Of a DNA stretch of 8,408 nucleotides, positions 1 to 5,896 are shown in pieces. Location of the stretch: assembly GCA_050330055.1 (NCBI GenBank), contig JBHJOF010000390.1:1-8408 (forward strand), in the 5' to 3' direction. The translations under genes and the position numbers were made by a program. The notes beneath the pieces were generated by a model. The model saw nothing but the letters and a program-made list of their open reading frames with translations, had not been told where the DNA came from and did not search any database. The DNA comes from JBHJOF01 sp050330055. Lineage in GTDB: Bacteria; Pseudomonadota; Alphaproteobacteria; Kiloniellales; JAKSDN01. The stretch's first letter is position 1; every line of letters begins with the position of its first letter.

Positions 1-335
1 CCGCCCGGATCCTCGGGCCGAATCTTGATCGGGCCCGCCTCGGCACGCAGGATCGGCACCTCCTCGCGATAGCCGCGCTCCAGGCCCCATTGGTAGGCGA
101 ACCACAGCACGGCCGCGAAGCCGACGACGGTGACCAGCGCCAGCCCCACCTGGATCACCTTGTTGCGGGCCCGCGGCGGCGGCTCCAGCACCGTGGCCTG
201 CCAGGCGAAATCGTCGAAGCGGTTGCCCAGCTGCAGCTCGCGGCCGCTGCCGCCCTCGTGGCGGACTGCCTGGCCGCTGCGGAAATCGACCTCGGTAACC
301 GATGCGGAAGAGACCCCGCGAGGGTCGCTCACCAT
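1..335 (-). CDS. SPOR-domain-type single-pass membrane protein (N-terminal part, runs off the left edge)
   Basis: About 111 codons are visible, reading leftward off the window. The start ATG (333-335) shares its A with the argS TGA stop (335-337), a TGATG overlap that indicates translational coupling. The product has a polar N-terminal region (residues 1-58), one hydrophobic segment (about 60-80, VGLALVTVVGFAAVLWFAYQ), and then a short periplasmic stretch (about 90-111) containing VPILRAEAGPIKIRPEDPGG. From knowledge of the family, alphaproteobacterial proteins encoded directly after argS with this layout usually carry a C-terminal SPOR (peptidoglycan-binding) domain and work in the envelope near the septum. 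That domain would lie outside the window, so it is inferred from the N-terminal pattern and the neighbourhood. Three arginines or lysines just before the membrane segment suggest an N-in, C-out topology. Transcription is probably from the dgt-argS promoter. Confidence 0.75.
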   Translation of the reverse strand, partial: MVSDPRGVSSASVTEVDFRSGQAVRHEGGSGRELQLGNRFDDFAWQATVLEPPPRARNKVIQVGLALVTVVGFAAVLWFAYQWGLERGYREEVPILRAEAGPIKIRPEDPG

Positions 336-2164
336 CACCTCATCTCCTCGAGCGGCTCGATGCCAAAGACCTCCAGGCCGGAGGCAACCACGAAGGCGAC
401 GGCCTGAACCAGTGCCAGGCGCGCCGCGGTCAACTCTGCCTCGTCCGGCAGGATGAAGCGCAAACGAGCCTCCTCCTTGCCCTTGGTCCACAGGCCATGA
501 AAAGCCGCCGCCAGTTCATAAAGGTAAAAGGCGACGCGGTGCGGCTCGTAGGCCTCCGCCGCACTCTCTACCAGGCGCGGCCAACTAGCCAGTTGTTTAA
601 TCAGACCAAGCTCCCCGTCATCGGTCAAGAGATTGAGCGGACCGGAGGCGAGAGATTTCGCGTCAAGCGCGATATCCGGCACCTCCTCGGCCGCCAGGCG
701 CAGCACCGAACAGCAGCGGGCGTGGGCGTATTGGACGTAGAAGACCGGGTTGTCGCGGGACTGCTCGACCACCTTTTCCAGGTCGAAGTCGAGCGGCGCG
801 TCGTTCTTGCGGGTCAGCATGATGAAGCGCACCACGCCGCGGCCGACCTCCTCGACCAGCTCGCGCAGGGTGACGAACTCGCCGGCCCGTTTGGACAGCT
901 TCACCGGCTCGCCGCCGCGCAGCAGCTTGACGAGTTGGCAGATCAGCACCTCGAGTCGGCCCTTGCCTTCCGTCAGCGCCGTGACCGCCGCCTTCATGCG
1001 CTTGACGTAGCCGCCGTGGTCGGCGCCCCAGATGTCGATCATCAGCTCGGCGCCGCGGCGGTGCTTGTCCAGGTGATTCATCATGTCGTTGGCGAAGTAG
1101 GTGAAGCTGCCGTCCGACTTCTTGAGCGGCCGATCCACGTCGTCACCGAAGAGGGTCGCCCGGAACAGCAGCTGCGGCCGCGGCTCCCAGTCCTCCGGGG
1201 TCTTGCCCTTGGGCGGATCCAGCGTGCCGGTGTAGACCAGGCCGCGCGCCTCGAGCACCTTCAGCACCTGGTCGACGCCGCCGCTCTCGACCAGCGCGCG
1301 CTCGGAGGTGAAGATGTCCTGCTCGATGCCGAGCACCTTCAGGTCGGCGCGGATCTGCTCCATCATGGCGGCGACCGTGAAGTCGCGGACAATAGGAAGC
1401 CACTCGTCTATAGCCCTTCCGTCCCAATCTCCGTCAGTTGGCGTTGCAAGGCTGTCACCGTATTTTTCGACCAAAGCCCGCCCAACCGCTTTTAGGTAGT
1501 CCCCCAGGTATTGTAGTTCCTCGGCCGAGATAAACGCCGCCATAGTCTCCTCCGTGACGGATGAGCCCAGGGCCTGGAGGTAGCGCCAATATGCTGTGAA
1601 AGCGAGGTTGTCTACCTGGCCTCCCGCGTCGTTGATGTAATACTCGCGGGTCACCGCGTAGCCGGCCTTCTCCAAGAGCGCGGCGAGCGCGTCGCCGACC
1701 ACGGCGCCGCGGGCATGGCCGACGGTCAGCGGCCCGGTCGGGTTGGCCGAGACGTACTCGACGTTGACCCGCTGGCCGGCGCCGATGTCGGAGTCACCGT
1801 AGCTGGTGCCGGCCAGCAGCACCTCGGCGAGCTGCGACTGCCAGAAGGAGTCGCCCAGGCGCAGGTTGAGGAAGCCCGGCCCCGCCACCTCGGCCGCGGT
1901 CACTTCCGGCCAGCCGGCCAGACGCGCGCGCAAAGCCTCGGCCAGGTCGCGCGGCTTCAGGCCGGCCGGCTTGGCCAGCACCATGGCGGCGTTGGTCGAG
2001 AGGTCGCCGTGGCTCGCATCGCGCGGCGGCTCGACCGTGACGCGGGCGAAATCGAGCCCGGCCGGCAGGGTCCCGGCGGCCGCCAGCGCCCCCAGCTCCG
2101 CGACGATGCGGTCGTGGAAGTGGCGGAACAGGTTCACGGAGCGGGCTGTGGGCACGTCGAGCAT
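335..2164 (-). CDS. argS: Arginyl-tRNA synthetase
   Basis: The product (609 aa from this ATG) charges tRNA-Arg with arginine in the cytoplasm, as a class I synthetase. Visible domains are an N-terminal tRNA-D-loop-binding domain (about 10-100, with DASHGDLSTNAA at 49-60), the class I catalytic core with the HIGH-type motif VGHARG (148-153), REYYINDAG (173-181), the KMSKS-type motif KLSKR (422-426), and a C-terminal all-helical DALR anticodon-binding domain (about 470-609, starting near NPVFYVQYAHAR). Related proteins usually begin MNLFRHF-like, so the GTG at 2135-2137 (residue 10, giving VNLFRHF and 600 aa) may be the true start; neither start has a clear Shine-Dalgarno sequence. The gene follows dgt by 5 bp and overlaps the SPOR gene by 1 base, which indicates an operon. 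Two internal stretches (about 1381-1640 and 450-700) are lower in GC and use codons such as ATA, CTA, AAA and AGG that are rare in the rest of the gene. Confidence 0.97.
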   Translation of the reverse strand: MLDVPTARSVNLFRHFHDRIVAELGALAAAGTLPAGLDFARVTVEPPRDASHGDLSTNAAMVLAKPAGLKPRDLAEALRARLAGWPEVTAAEVAGPGFLNLRLGDSFWQSQLAEVLLAGTSYGDSDIGAGQRVNVEYVSANPTGPLTVGHARGAVVGDALAALLEKAGYAVTREYYINDAGGQVDNLAFTAYWRYLQALGSSVTEETMAAFISAEELQYLGDYLKAVGRALVEKYGDSLATPTDGDWDGRAIDEWLPIVRDFTVAAMMEQIRADLKVLGIEQDIFTSERALVESGGVDQVLKVLEARGLVYTGTLDPPKGKTPEDWEPRPQLLFRATLFGDDVDRPLKKSDGSFTYFANDMMNHLDKHRRGAELMIDIWGADHGGYVKRMKAAVTALTEGKGRLEVLICQLVKLLRGGEPVKLSKRAGEFVTLRELVEEVGRGVVRFIMLTRKNDAPLDFDLEKVVEQSRDNPVFYVQYAHARCCSVLRLAAEEVPDIALDAKSLASGPLNLLTDDGELGLIKQLASWPRLVESAAEAYEPHRVAFYLYELAAAFHGLWTKGKEEARLRFILPDEAELTAARLALVQAVAFVVASGLEVFGIEPLEEMR

Positions 2165-2169
2165 GGCGC

Positions 2170-3357
2170 TTAGGGCTGCGAATAGGGGTCGAACAGCTTG
2201 CGGTGCTCGGCCAGGGCATAGCGGTCTGTCATGCCGGCCAGGTAGTCGGCCACCAGGCGCGCCCGGCCGGTCCGGTCGGCCGCCTCGGCCGCCGCGCGCC
2301 AGTCGTCCGGCAGGCAGTTCGGCTCGGCCAGGTAATGGTCGAAGAGCTCGCGCAGCACGCGGCGTGCCTTCGAGGTCATGCGGTTGACCCTGTAGTGGCG
2401 ATACATGCGCTGGAACAGGAATGCCCGGAGCGCGCGGTCGTTGTCGCGCATCGCCTGGGAAAAGGCAACCACCGGTCGGCCGAGCCGGCGCACCTCGACA
2501 GCGCTGCCGACCCCCGAATCGGCCAGGCGGGCCCGCGTCTCGGCCAGGAGATCGTTGACCATGGCGTCGATTAGGCGGCGGATCAGCTCGTGGCTCAGGC
2601 GTCCGAGCCCCAGGCCCGGGTAGCGCTGCCGGAGCTCCTTCAGAAGCGGCCCGACCAGCGGCAGCTCGGCCAGGTCATCCACGGCGAAGAGCCCGGCGCG
2701 CAAGCCGTCATCGATGTCGTGGTTGTTGTAGGCGATGCCGTCCGACAGCGCCGCGACCTGCGCCTCGGCGCCGGGGTGGCCGTCGAGCTCCAAGTCGAAG
2801 TCGCGGTTGAAGGCGGCGATGCTCGGTGGCACCTCGCGGTTCTTGTCTCCTCCAATCAGCGGACCGTTGTGCTTGACCGTGCCTTCGAGGGTCTCCCAGG
2901 TCAGGTTGAGGCCGTCGAACTCGGCGTAGCGCTGCTCCAGCCGGGTCAGCACGCGGAAGGTCTGCTCGTTGTGGTCGAAGCCACCGTAGGGCCGCATGGC
3001 GGCGTCGAGCGCCTCCTCGCCGGCATGGCCGAAGGGCGGATGGCCCAGGTCGTGCGCCAGCGCCAGGGCCTCGGCCAGGTCCTCGTTGAGGCCGAGGGCG
3101 CGGCTGATCGAACGGGCGATCTGCGCCACCTCGAGCGAGTGGGTCAGGCGGGTGCGGTAGTAATCGCCCTCATGATAGACGAAGACCTGGGTCTTGTACT
3201 TGAGCTTGCGGAAGGCGCCCGAGTGGATCACCCGGTCGCGGTCGCGCTGGTAGCAGCTCCGCGTCGGCGACGGCGGCTCGTCGAACTGCCGGCCGCGGCT
3301 CTCCTCCGGCCGGCAGGCGTAGGGCGCAAGCGCGGTTCCCGCGGTGCTGGCAAGCAT
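2170..3357 (-). CDS. dgt: Deoxyguanosinetriphosphate triphosphohydrolase-like HD-domain protein
   Basis: A 395-aa cytoplasmic HD-superfamily enzyme. The family cleaves dNTPs to deoxynucleoside and tripolyphosphate, which controls dNTP pools; the length fits the shorter alphaproteobacterial type. Metal-binding residues are visible in order: His73 (RTRLTHSLEVAQ), His102-Asp103 (ALAHDLGHPPFGH) and Asp206 (ALSDGIAYNNHDIDD). His107 and His111 follow the HD pair, and the N-terminal RDRDRVIHSGAFRKLKYKTQVF stretch (39-60, quoted here only as a landmark) is typical of the family. The ATG at 3355-3357 is chosen because homologues begin with a short lead into APYACRPEESRGR. Stop TAA (2170-2172) lies 5 bp before argS, so the two are probably co-transcribed. 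The gene diverges from the PhyH gene with about 100 bp between starts. Substrate preference (dGTP or broad dNTP) cannot be read from the sequence. Confidence 0.95.
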   Translation of the reverse strand: MLASTAGTALAPYACRPEESRGRQFDEPPSPTRSCYQRDRDRVIHSGAFRKLKYKTQVFVYHEGDYYRTRLTHSLEVAQIARSISRALGLNEDLAEALALAHDLGHPPFGHAGEEALDAAMRPYGGFDHNEQTFRVLTRLEQRYAEFDGLNLTWETLEGTVKHNGPLIGGDKNREVPPSIAAFNRDFDLELDGHPGAEAQVAALSDGIAYNNHDIDDGLRAGLFAVDDLAELPLVGPLLKELRQRYPGLGLGRLSHELIRRLIDAMVNDLLAETRARLADSGVGSAVEVRRLGRPVVAFSQAMRDNDRALRAFLFQRMYRHYRVNRMTSKARRVLRELFDHYLAEPNCLPDDWRAAAEAADRTGRARLVADYLAGMTDRYALAEHRKLFDPYSQP

Positions 3358-3365
3358 GGCGCGAC

Positions 3366-3393
3366 ACTATAGGCGCACCTCATGCGAGACAAT
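3366..3393 (-). promoter_or_regulatory. Candidate sigma70-type promoter of the dgt-argS operon
   Basis: Read on the minus strand there is a TATAGT -10-like hexamer (3366-3371) and an ATTGTC / TTGTCT -35-like element (3387-3393) with a 15-16 bp spacer. The -10 ends only 8 bases before the dgt ATG (A at 3357). The predicted transcript would therefore start within a few bases of the start codon, giving a leaderless or near-leaderless mRNA. This rests on hexamer matching alone. Confidence 0.4.
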
Positions 3394-3401
3394 GGGCGCC
3401 A

Positions 3402-3431
3402 GTGACAATGGTGCGGCTGGGCGCGTAGCAT
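3402..3431 (+). promoter_or_regulatory. Candidate promoter of the PhyH-family gene
   Basis: GTGACA (3402-3407) matches TTGACA at five of six positions. TAGCAT (3426-3431) matches TATAAT at four of six, with an 18-bp spacer. Transcription would begin near 3438, about 20 bases before the ATG at 3458. This supports that ATG over the in-frame ATGs at 3344 and 3392, which would lie upstream of the promoter. It is a weak match overall. Confidence 0.3.
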
Positions 3432-3457
3432 GGAACAAACTGTGGGGATCCTCCGAC

Positions 3458-4372
3458 ATGGCGAGCGGTGCAGGCGTGAAGGAAAGCAGCATCCAGGGCA
3501 ACAATCTCTGGACCGTCCCATGGCAGGCGCCCGAGGCGGCAATACGGCAGGCGCGGCGTCCTGGCTACGACGCCGCGGAGAGCGATGTCGAGACCTTCCA
3601 GCGCGACGGCGTGGTGCGTTTGCCAGGCGCCTTCGCCGACTGGGTCGAGCCGCTGCGCCGCGGCCTGGAGCGCAACCTGGCCGACCCGGAGGCCTACGCC
3701 TTCCCCTGCGAGAGCACGGCCAAGGGCGAGGCCGGGCGCTTCTTCGACAGCTACTGCAACTGGACGCGGATTCCCGAGTACTTCGACTACGTCATGACGT
3801 CGAGCGCCGCCGCCATGGCCGCCGCCTTCATGCGCTCGACGACCGCGCAGTTCTTCCACGAGCACGCCTTCGTCAAGGAGCCGGGCACCCAGCGCGCCAC
3901 GCCCTGGCACCAGGATCTGCCCTACTACTGCGTCGACGGCACGCAAGCAGTCTCGATCTATGTCTCGCTCGACAGCGTGCCGCAAGAGGTGGCGGTGCGC
4001 TTCGTCGCCGGCTCGCACCGCTGGGGCAAGCTGTTCTTTCCACGGGTTTTCCTCGACGGCGCCGACTTCAACAGGGACGACGCCGCACTGGCCCCGGTGC
4101 CGGACATCGACGCCCATCCCGAGGACTACACGATTCGCTCTTGGACGCTGGCGCCGGGCGACGCGCTGCTGTTCGACTTCCGCACGCTGCACGGCACCGG
4201 CGACGGCCTGGTGCGCCAGCGCCGCCGCGCCTTCTCGAGCCGCTGGCTGGGTGACGACGTGCGCTACTGCGTGCGGCCCGGCGAGACCTCGCCTCCCTAC
4301 CCCGATATCGGCCTCAGCGACGGCGAGCGCATGCGCGAGGACTGGTTCCCCGTGCTCTGGCCGCAGGGCTGA
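3458..4372 (+). CDS. Phytanoyl-CoA dioxygenase (PhyH) family Fe(II)/2-oxoglutarate oxygenase
   Basis: The product is 304 aa from the ATG at 3458. The reading frame is open further upstream (ATGs at 3344 and 3392), but those starts overlap the dgt coding or promoter region and the extra N-terminus looks like translated intergenic DNA. The Fe(II)-binding facial triad is visible as His151 and Asp153 (TPWHQDLPYY) and a distal His245 (TLHGTGDG). An arginine 11-12 residues later (Arg256/257 in RQRRRAF) is the expected 2-oxoglutarate carboxylate ligand. FVAGSHRWG (about 182-190) and APGDALLFD (about 232-240) are typical core strands. The family hydroxylates small organic substrates using O2 and 2-oxoglutarate; the substrate here is unknown. 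The gene stands alone, divergent from dgt and convergent with znuA, so context gives no pathway. All catalytic residues appear intact, so it is unlikely to be a remnant. Confidence 0.88.
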   Translation: MASGAGVKESSIQGNNLWTVPWQAPEAAIRQARRPGYDAAESDVETFQRDGVVRLPGAFADWVEPLRRGLERNLADPEAYAFPCESTAKGEAGRFFDSYCNWTRIPEYFDYVMTSSAAAMAAAFMRSTTAQFFHEHAFVKEPGTQRATPWHQDLPYYCVDGTQAVSIYVSLDSVPQEVAVRFVAGSHRWGKLFFPRVFLDGADFNRDDAALAPVPDIDAHPEDYTIRSWTLAPGDALLFDFRTLHGTGDGLVRQRRRAFSSRWLGDDVRYCVRPGETSPPYPDIGLSDGERMREDWFPVLWPQG

Positions 4373-4438
4373 GGCGAGCGGGGCTAGCATTGTGACCTTG
4401 ACACGTGGCTCCCACTCACTGTCATGCCCGGACTTGAT

Positions 4439-4610
4439 CCCATAGGCGCTAAGTTAAGTCGCCGAGCGGACCAAATCGCTTCAATGTCATTCCCGCGAAA
4501 GCGGGAATCCATGGTTGGGAGCCCCGTCGCTTGCCCTGTGGACCCCCGCTTTCGCGGGGGTGACAATCGAGAACGTGCGACGAAGACGCTCCTAACTTAG
4601 CGCCTATGGG
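4439..4610. mobile_element. Non-coding MITE-like element with 18-bp perfect terminal inverted repeats and flanking direct repeats
   Basis: CCCATAGGCGCTAAGTTA (4439-4456) is an exact reverse complement of TAACTTAGCGCCTATGGG (4593-4610). The element is flanked by a direct repeat, GGACTTGATCC, at 4430-4440 and 4609-4619. Because the outermost CC/GG can belong to either the element or the target, the duplication is 7 bp (ACTTGAT) to 11 bp and the element is 168-172 bp. It has no credible coding sequence, so it would depend on a transposase made elsewhere. Internally it is nearly symmetric: 18-bp end, 28 bp, 27-bp hairpin repeat, 27 bp, inverted 27-bp hairpin repeat, 27 bp, 18-bp end. I cannot assign the ends to a named IS family by eye. 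Confidence 0.75.
4485..4565. repeat. Pair of inverted 27-bp hairpin repeats (BIME-like unit) inside the MITE-like element
   Basis: Copy A (4485-4511) runs from TGTCA to TCCA and holds the hairpin TTCCCGC-GAAA-GCGGGAA (4490-4507). Copy B (4539-4565) runs from TGGAC to TGACA in the opposite orientation and holds CCCCCGC-TTTC-GCGGGGG (4543-4560). The changes between copies are paired (TT/AA in A, CC/GG in B), so both stems stay perfect. The copies are 27 bp apart. Repeats of this sequence type are common in proteobacterial intergenic DNA and yield spurious reading frames containing DSRFRGND. Confidence 0.75.
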
Positions 4611-4647
4611 ACTTGATCCGGGCATCCATCGTGCAGCGGCACCATGG

Positions 4648-4709
4648 ATTGCCGGGCCTTCGCCGCGCCGAAGGGGCTTCGGCCCCGCAGGCGGGGCAAG
4701 CCCGGCAAT
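4648..4709. terminator. Hairpin cluster downstream of znuA and the PhyH gene; possible bidirectional terminator
   Basis: Outer 10-bp perfect arms are ATTGCCGGGC (4648-4657) and GCCCGGCAAT (4700-4709). Inside are mutually exclusive stems: GCCGAAG-GGG-CTTCGGC (4667-4683), GGGGC-TTCG-GCCCC (4673-4686, a classic stable UUCG tetraloop) and GCCCCGC-AG-GCGGGGC (4682-4697). There is no following T-tract on either strand, so this is not a textbook intrinsic terminator. A role in ending or protecting the convergent transcripts is inferred from position and stem strength. Confidence 0.4.
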
Positions 4710-4732
4710 GACATATCGTTGGAGCTACAACG

Positions 4733-5824
4733 CTAGCTGCTGGCCTCCAGGCAGGTGACCAGCGAGTCCGCCAGGTCGCGCATCAGCGTGAAGTAGGCCG
4801 CCTCGCCGGCCGGCAGGGCGGCGCCCAGCGGATCGAGCACGCCGGTCTTGACGGCGAGGCCCTCGGTCAGGGTCTCGACCAGGGCCGGCTCGAACTGCGG
4901 CTCGCTGAAGACGCAGGCCGCGTCCAGCTCCTCGATCCGATGGCGCAGCTCAGCCAGGCGGCGGGCGCCCGGCGCCTGGTCGGGCTCCAGCGTGATCGAG
5001 CCGACGCCGTTCAGGCCATAGTGACGCTCGAAGTACTGGTAGGCGTCGTGGAACACGACGAAGGGACGCTCCTTGACCGCCGCCAGGGACTGCGCCAGCT
5101 CGCCGTCCAGGGCGGCGATCTTCGCCTCGAGGGCGGTGGCGTTGTCGCCGTAGCGCGCCGCGTTCCGCGGATCGAGCTCGCTCAGCGCCGCCCGAATCGC
5201 CCGCACAACGGCGGCCGCGTTGCCGGGATCGAGCCAGACGTGCATGTCGTGCGCGCCATGCTCGTGCTCCCCATGGTGCTCGGCGTGATGCTCCTCGTGT
5301 GCCGCCTCGGCGTGTCCGTCGTGGGCATGTCCGTCGTGGGCGTGTTCGTCGTGGGCGTGTTGGTCATGGGCGTGTTCGTCATGGGCGTGTTCGCCCTCGG
5401 CATGCGCCCCGTGCCCGTGCTCCCCGTGCCCATGCTCCTCGTGGTCGTGCGCCTCCCAGGCGCCGCCCTCGCGCGTATCGCGCAGAGTGACGCCCTCGGC
5501 CTCGGCGAGCTCGACGATGCGCGCCTTGCCGGCCAGCGCGCCCAGCGGCTTCTCCAGGAAGCTTTCCAGGCCCGGTCCGACCCAGACCACGAGGTCGGCG
5601 TTCTCGAGGGCCCGCGCCTCCGAGGGCCGCAGGCTGTAGCTGTGCGGTGAGCCGGCCCCCTGGACCAGCAGGAAGGGCTCGCCCAGATCGCCCATCACGC
5701 CGGCCACCAGGCTGTGCAGCGGCTTGATGCTGACTACTACCTTGGGCGCCTCGGCCGCAGCCGTCGCCGTCCCGGCGAACAGCGCGGCCACACCAGCCAA
5801 TGGTGCGATGAGATAACGTAACAT
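4733..5824 (-). CDS. znuA: Zinc ABC transporter, periplasmic zinc-binding protein with extended His-rich loop
   Basis: The 363-aa periplasmic receptor delivers Zn(II) to the ZnuB permease. The ATG at 5822-5824 is fixed by a very strong Shine-Dalgarno sequence (GGAGGAGGAGG) and a signal peptide (residues 1-24, LAGVAALFAGTATAAA, cleavage near AEA). The longer open frame upstream is excluded because it runs through the divergent zur gene. Zinc ligands of this cluster A-I family are visible: His61 (GSPHSYSLRPS), His195 (DMHVWLDP) and His259 (VVFHDAYQYF), with Asp331 (VLDPLG) as a possible fourth. Cys304 and Cys358 could form the disulfide known in E. coli ZnuA. The His-rich loop (126-192) contains 26 His and five tandem HAHD-E/Q/G pentapeptides, which is long for the family. 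The gene is divergent from zur-znuC-znuB across a Zur operator. Confidence 0.96.
   Translation of the reverse strand: MLRYLIAPLAGVAALFAGTATAAAEAPKVVVSIKPLHSLVAGVMGDLGEPFLLVQGAGSPHSYSLRPSEARALENADLVVWVGPGLESFLEKPLGALAGKARIVELAEAEGVTLRDTREGGAWEAHDHEEHGHGEHGHGAHAEGEHAHDEHAHDQHAHDEHAHDGHAHDGHAEAAHEEHHAEHHGEHEHGAHDMHVWLDPGNAAAVVRAIRAALSELDPRNAARYGDNATALEAKIAALDGELAQSLAAVKERPFVVFHDAYQYFERHYGLNGVGSITLEPDQAPGARRLAELRHRIEELDAACVFSEPQFEPALVETLTEGLAVKTGVLDPLGAALPAGEAAYFTLMRDLADSLVTCLEASS
5315..5389 (-). repeat. 15-bp tandem repeat, five units, encoding HAHD-X pentapeptides in ZnuA
   Basis: Residues 146-170 of ZnuA are five consecutive pentapeptides HAHDE, HAHDQ, HAHDE, HAHDG, HAHDG. At the DNA level the 15-bp units (plus-strand pattern GTGGGCGTGTTCGTC and close variants) differ at only a few positions. 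That suggests expansion by slippage or unequal recombination. Each unit adds two His and one Asp to the metal-binding loop, so copy number could vary among strains without breaking the frame. Confidence 0.85.
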
Positions 5825-5839
5825 TTCCTCCTCCTCCTC
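5825..5839 (-). promoter_or_regulatory. Strong Shine-Dalgarno sequence of znuA
   Basis: On the minus strand, GAGGAGGAGGAGGAA runs directly into the ATG at 5824. Three overlapping GGAGG registers are available, with several at functional spacing. It is the strongest ribosome-binding site in the window and decides the znuA start. Confidence 0.85.
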
Positions 5840-5867
5840 AGCCCGTCGCGCCTGTCCGCCATCGGCC

Positions 5868-5895
5868 TTGCCGACCCACTTTGTTATACTATAAC
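5868..5895 (+). promoter_or_regulatory. Promoter of zur-znuC-znuB
   Basis: TTGCCG (5868-5873) acts as a -35 candidate. A 16-bp spacer separates it from TATAAC (5890-5895), the -10 candidate and also the right half-site of the Zur palindrome. Transcription would begin near 5902. That places the TTG codon at 5897 upstream of the transcript and excludes it as the zur start. Confidence 0.55.
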
Positions 5896-5896
5896 A
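5882..5896. promoter_or_regulatory. Zur operator: 15-bp perfect palindrome between znuA and zur
   Basis: TGTTATA-C-TATAACA is a perfect palindrome around the central C at 5889. It matches the GTTATA-N-TATAAC core of known Zur boxes (for example the enterobacterial znuA/znuCB operator). It lies between divergent znuA and zur-znuC-znuB and covers the predicted -10 hexamers of both promoters. When cytoplasmic zinc is sufficient, zinc-loaded Zur should bind here and repress both transcripts, including its own. Confidence 0.9.

Larger units (their letters stand above)
4421..4712. repeat. Outer dispersed-type palindromic repeat unit, split by a later insertion
   Basis: The unit starts GTCATGCCCGG (4421-4431) and ends CCGGCAATGAC (4702-4712), which are near-perfect inverted termini (one base differs in length). 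Removing the inner element (4441-4619 or the equivalent) joins 4440 to 4620 and restores a palindrome. Its arms are ATGCCCGGA (4424-4432) and TCCGGGCAT (4438-4440 plus 4620-4625), around a 5-base loop CTTGA. Short repeats of this kind with GTCAT...ATGAC ends are widespread in proteobacterial intergenic DNA, usually between convergent genes, which matches this position. Copies elsewhere in the genome cannot be checked from this window. Confidence 0.7.
4373..4732. other. Convergent intergenic region filled with nested palindromic repeats
   Basis: These 360 bp lie between the 3' ends of the PhyH gene (plus) and znuA (minus). I see no credible gene here. From 4373 to 4420 nothing is recognisable. 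From 4421 to 4712 there is an older palindromic repeat unit, interrupted at 4439-4610 by an element with terminal inverted repeats. That element itself carries a pair of hairpin repeats. From 4713 to 4732 a small inverted repeat (CGTTG 4717-4721 / CAACG 4728-4732) sits right against the znuA stop codon. The whole stretch can form many strong stems and may end transcription from both sides. Confidence 0.85.

Noticed and set aside
302..1495. Plus-strand 397-aa open frame antisense to argS
   Set aside because: High-GC shadow frame opposite an unambiguous argS; no recognisable domain and a biased Leu/Gln/Arg/Val composition.
3344..3457. Longer N-terminus for the PhyH protein from ATG 3344 or 3392
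   Set aside because: It would overlap the dgt start region and lie upstream of the likely promoter, and the added residues do not resemble the family.
3380..4390. Minus-strand 336-aa frame opposite the PhyH gene
   Set aside because: Shadow frame of the PhyH gene, which has intact catalytic motifs on the plus strand.
4384..4566. Minus-strand 60-aa open frame with DSRFRGND in the intergenic region
   Set aside because: It is translated repeat DNA: the frame crosses the MITE-like end and the hairpin repeats, a well-known source of false gene calls.
4940..5650. Plus-strand frame with Val/Gly/Met repeats resembling a membrane protein
   Set aside because: It is the antisense reading of the ZnuA His/Asp repeat and the rest of znuA.
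5811..5826. TGTTACGTTAT-like half-site at the znuA start
   Set aside because: Single imperfect half-site formed by the first codons of znuA, with no partner half-site.
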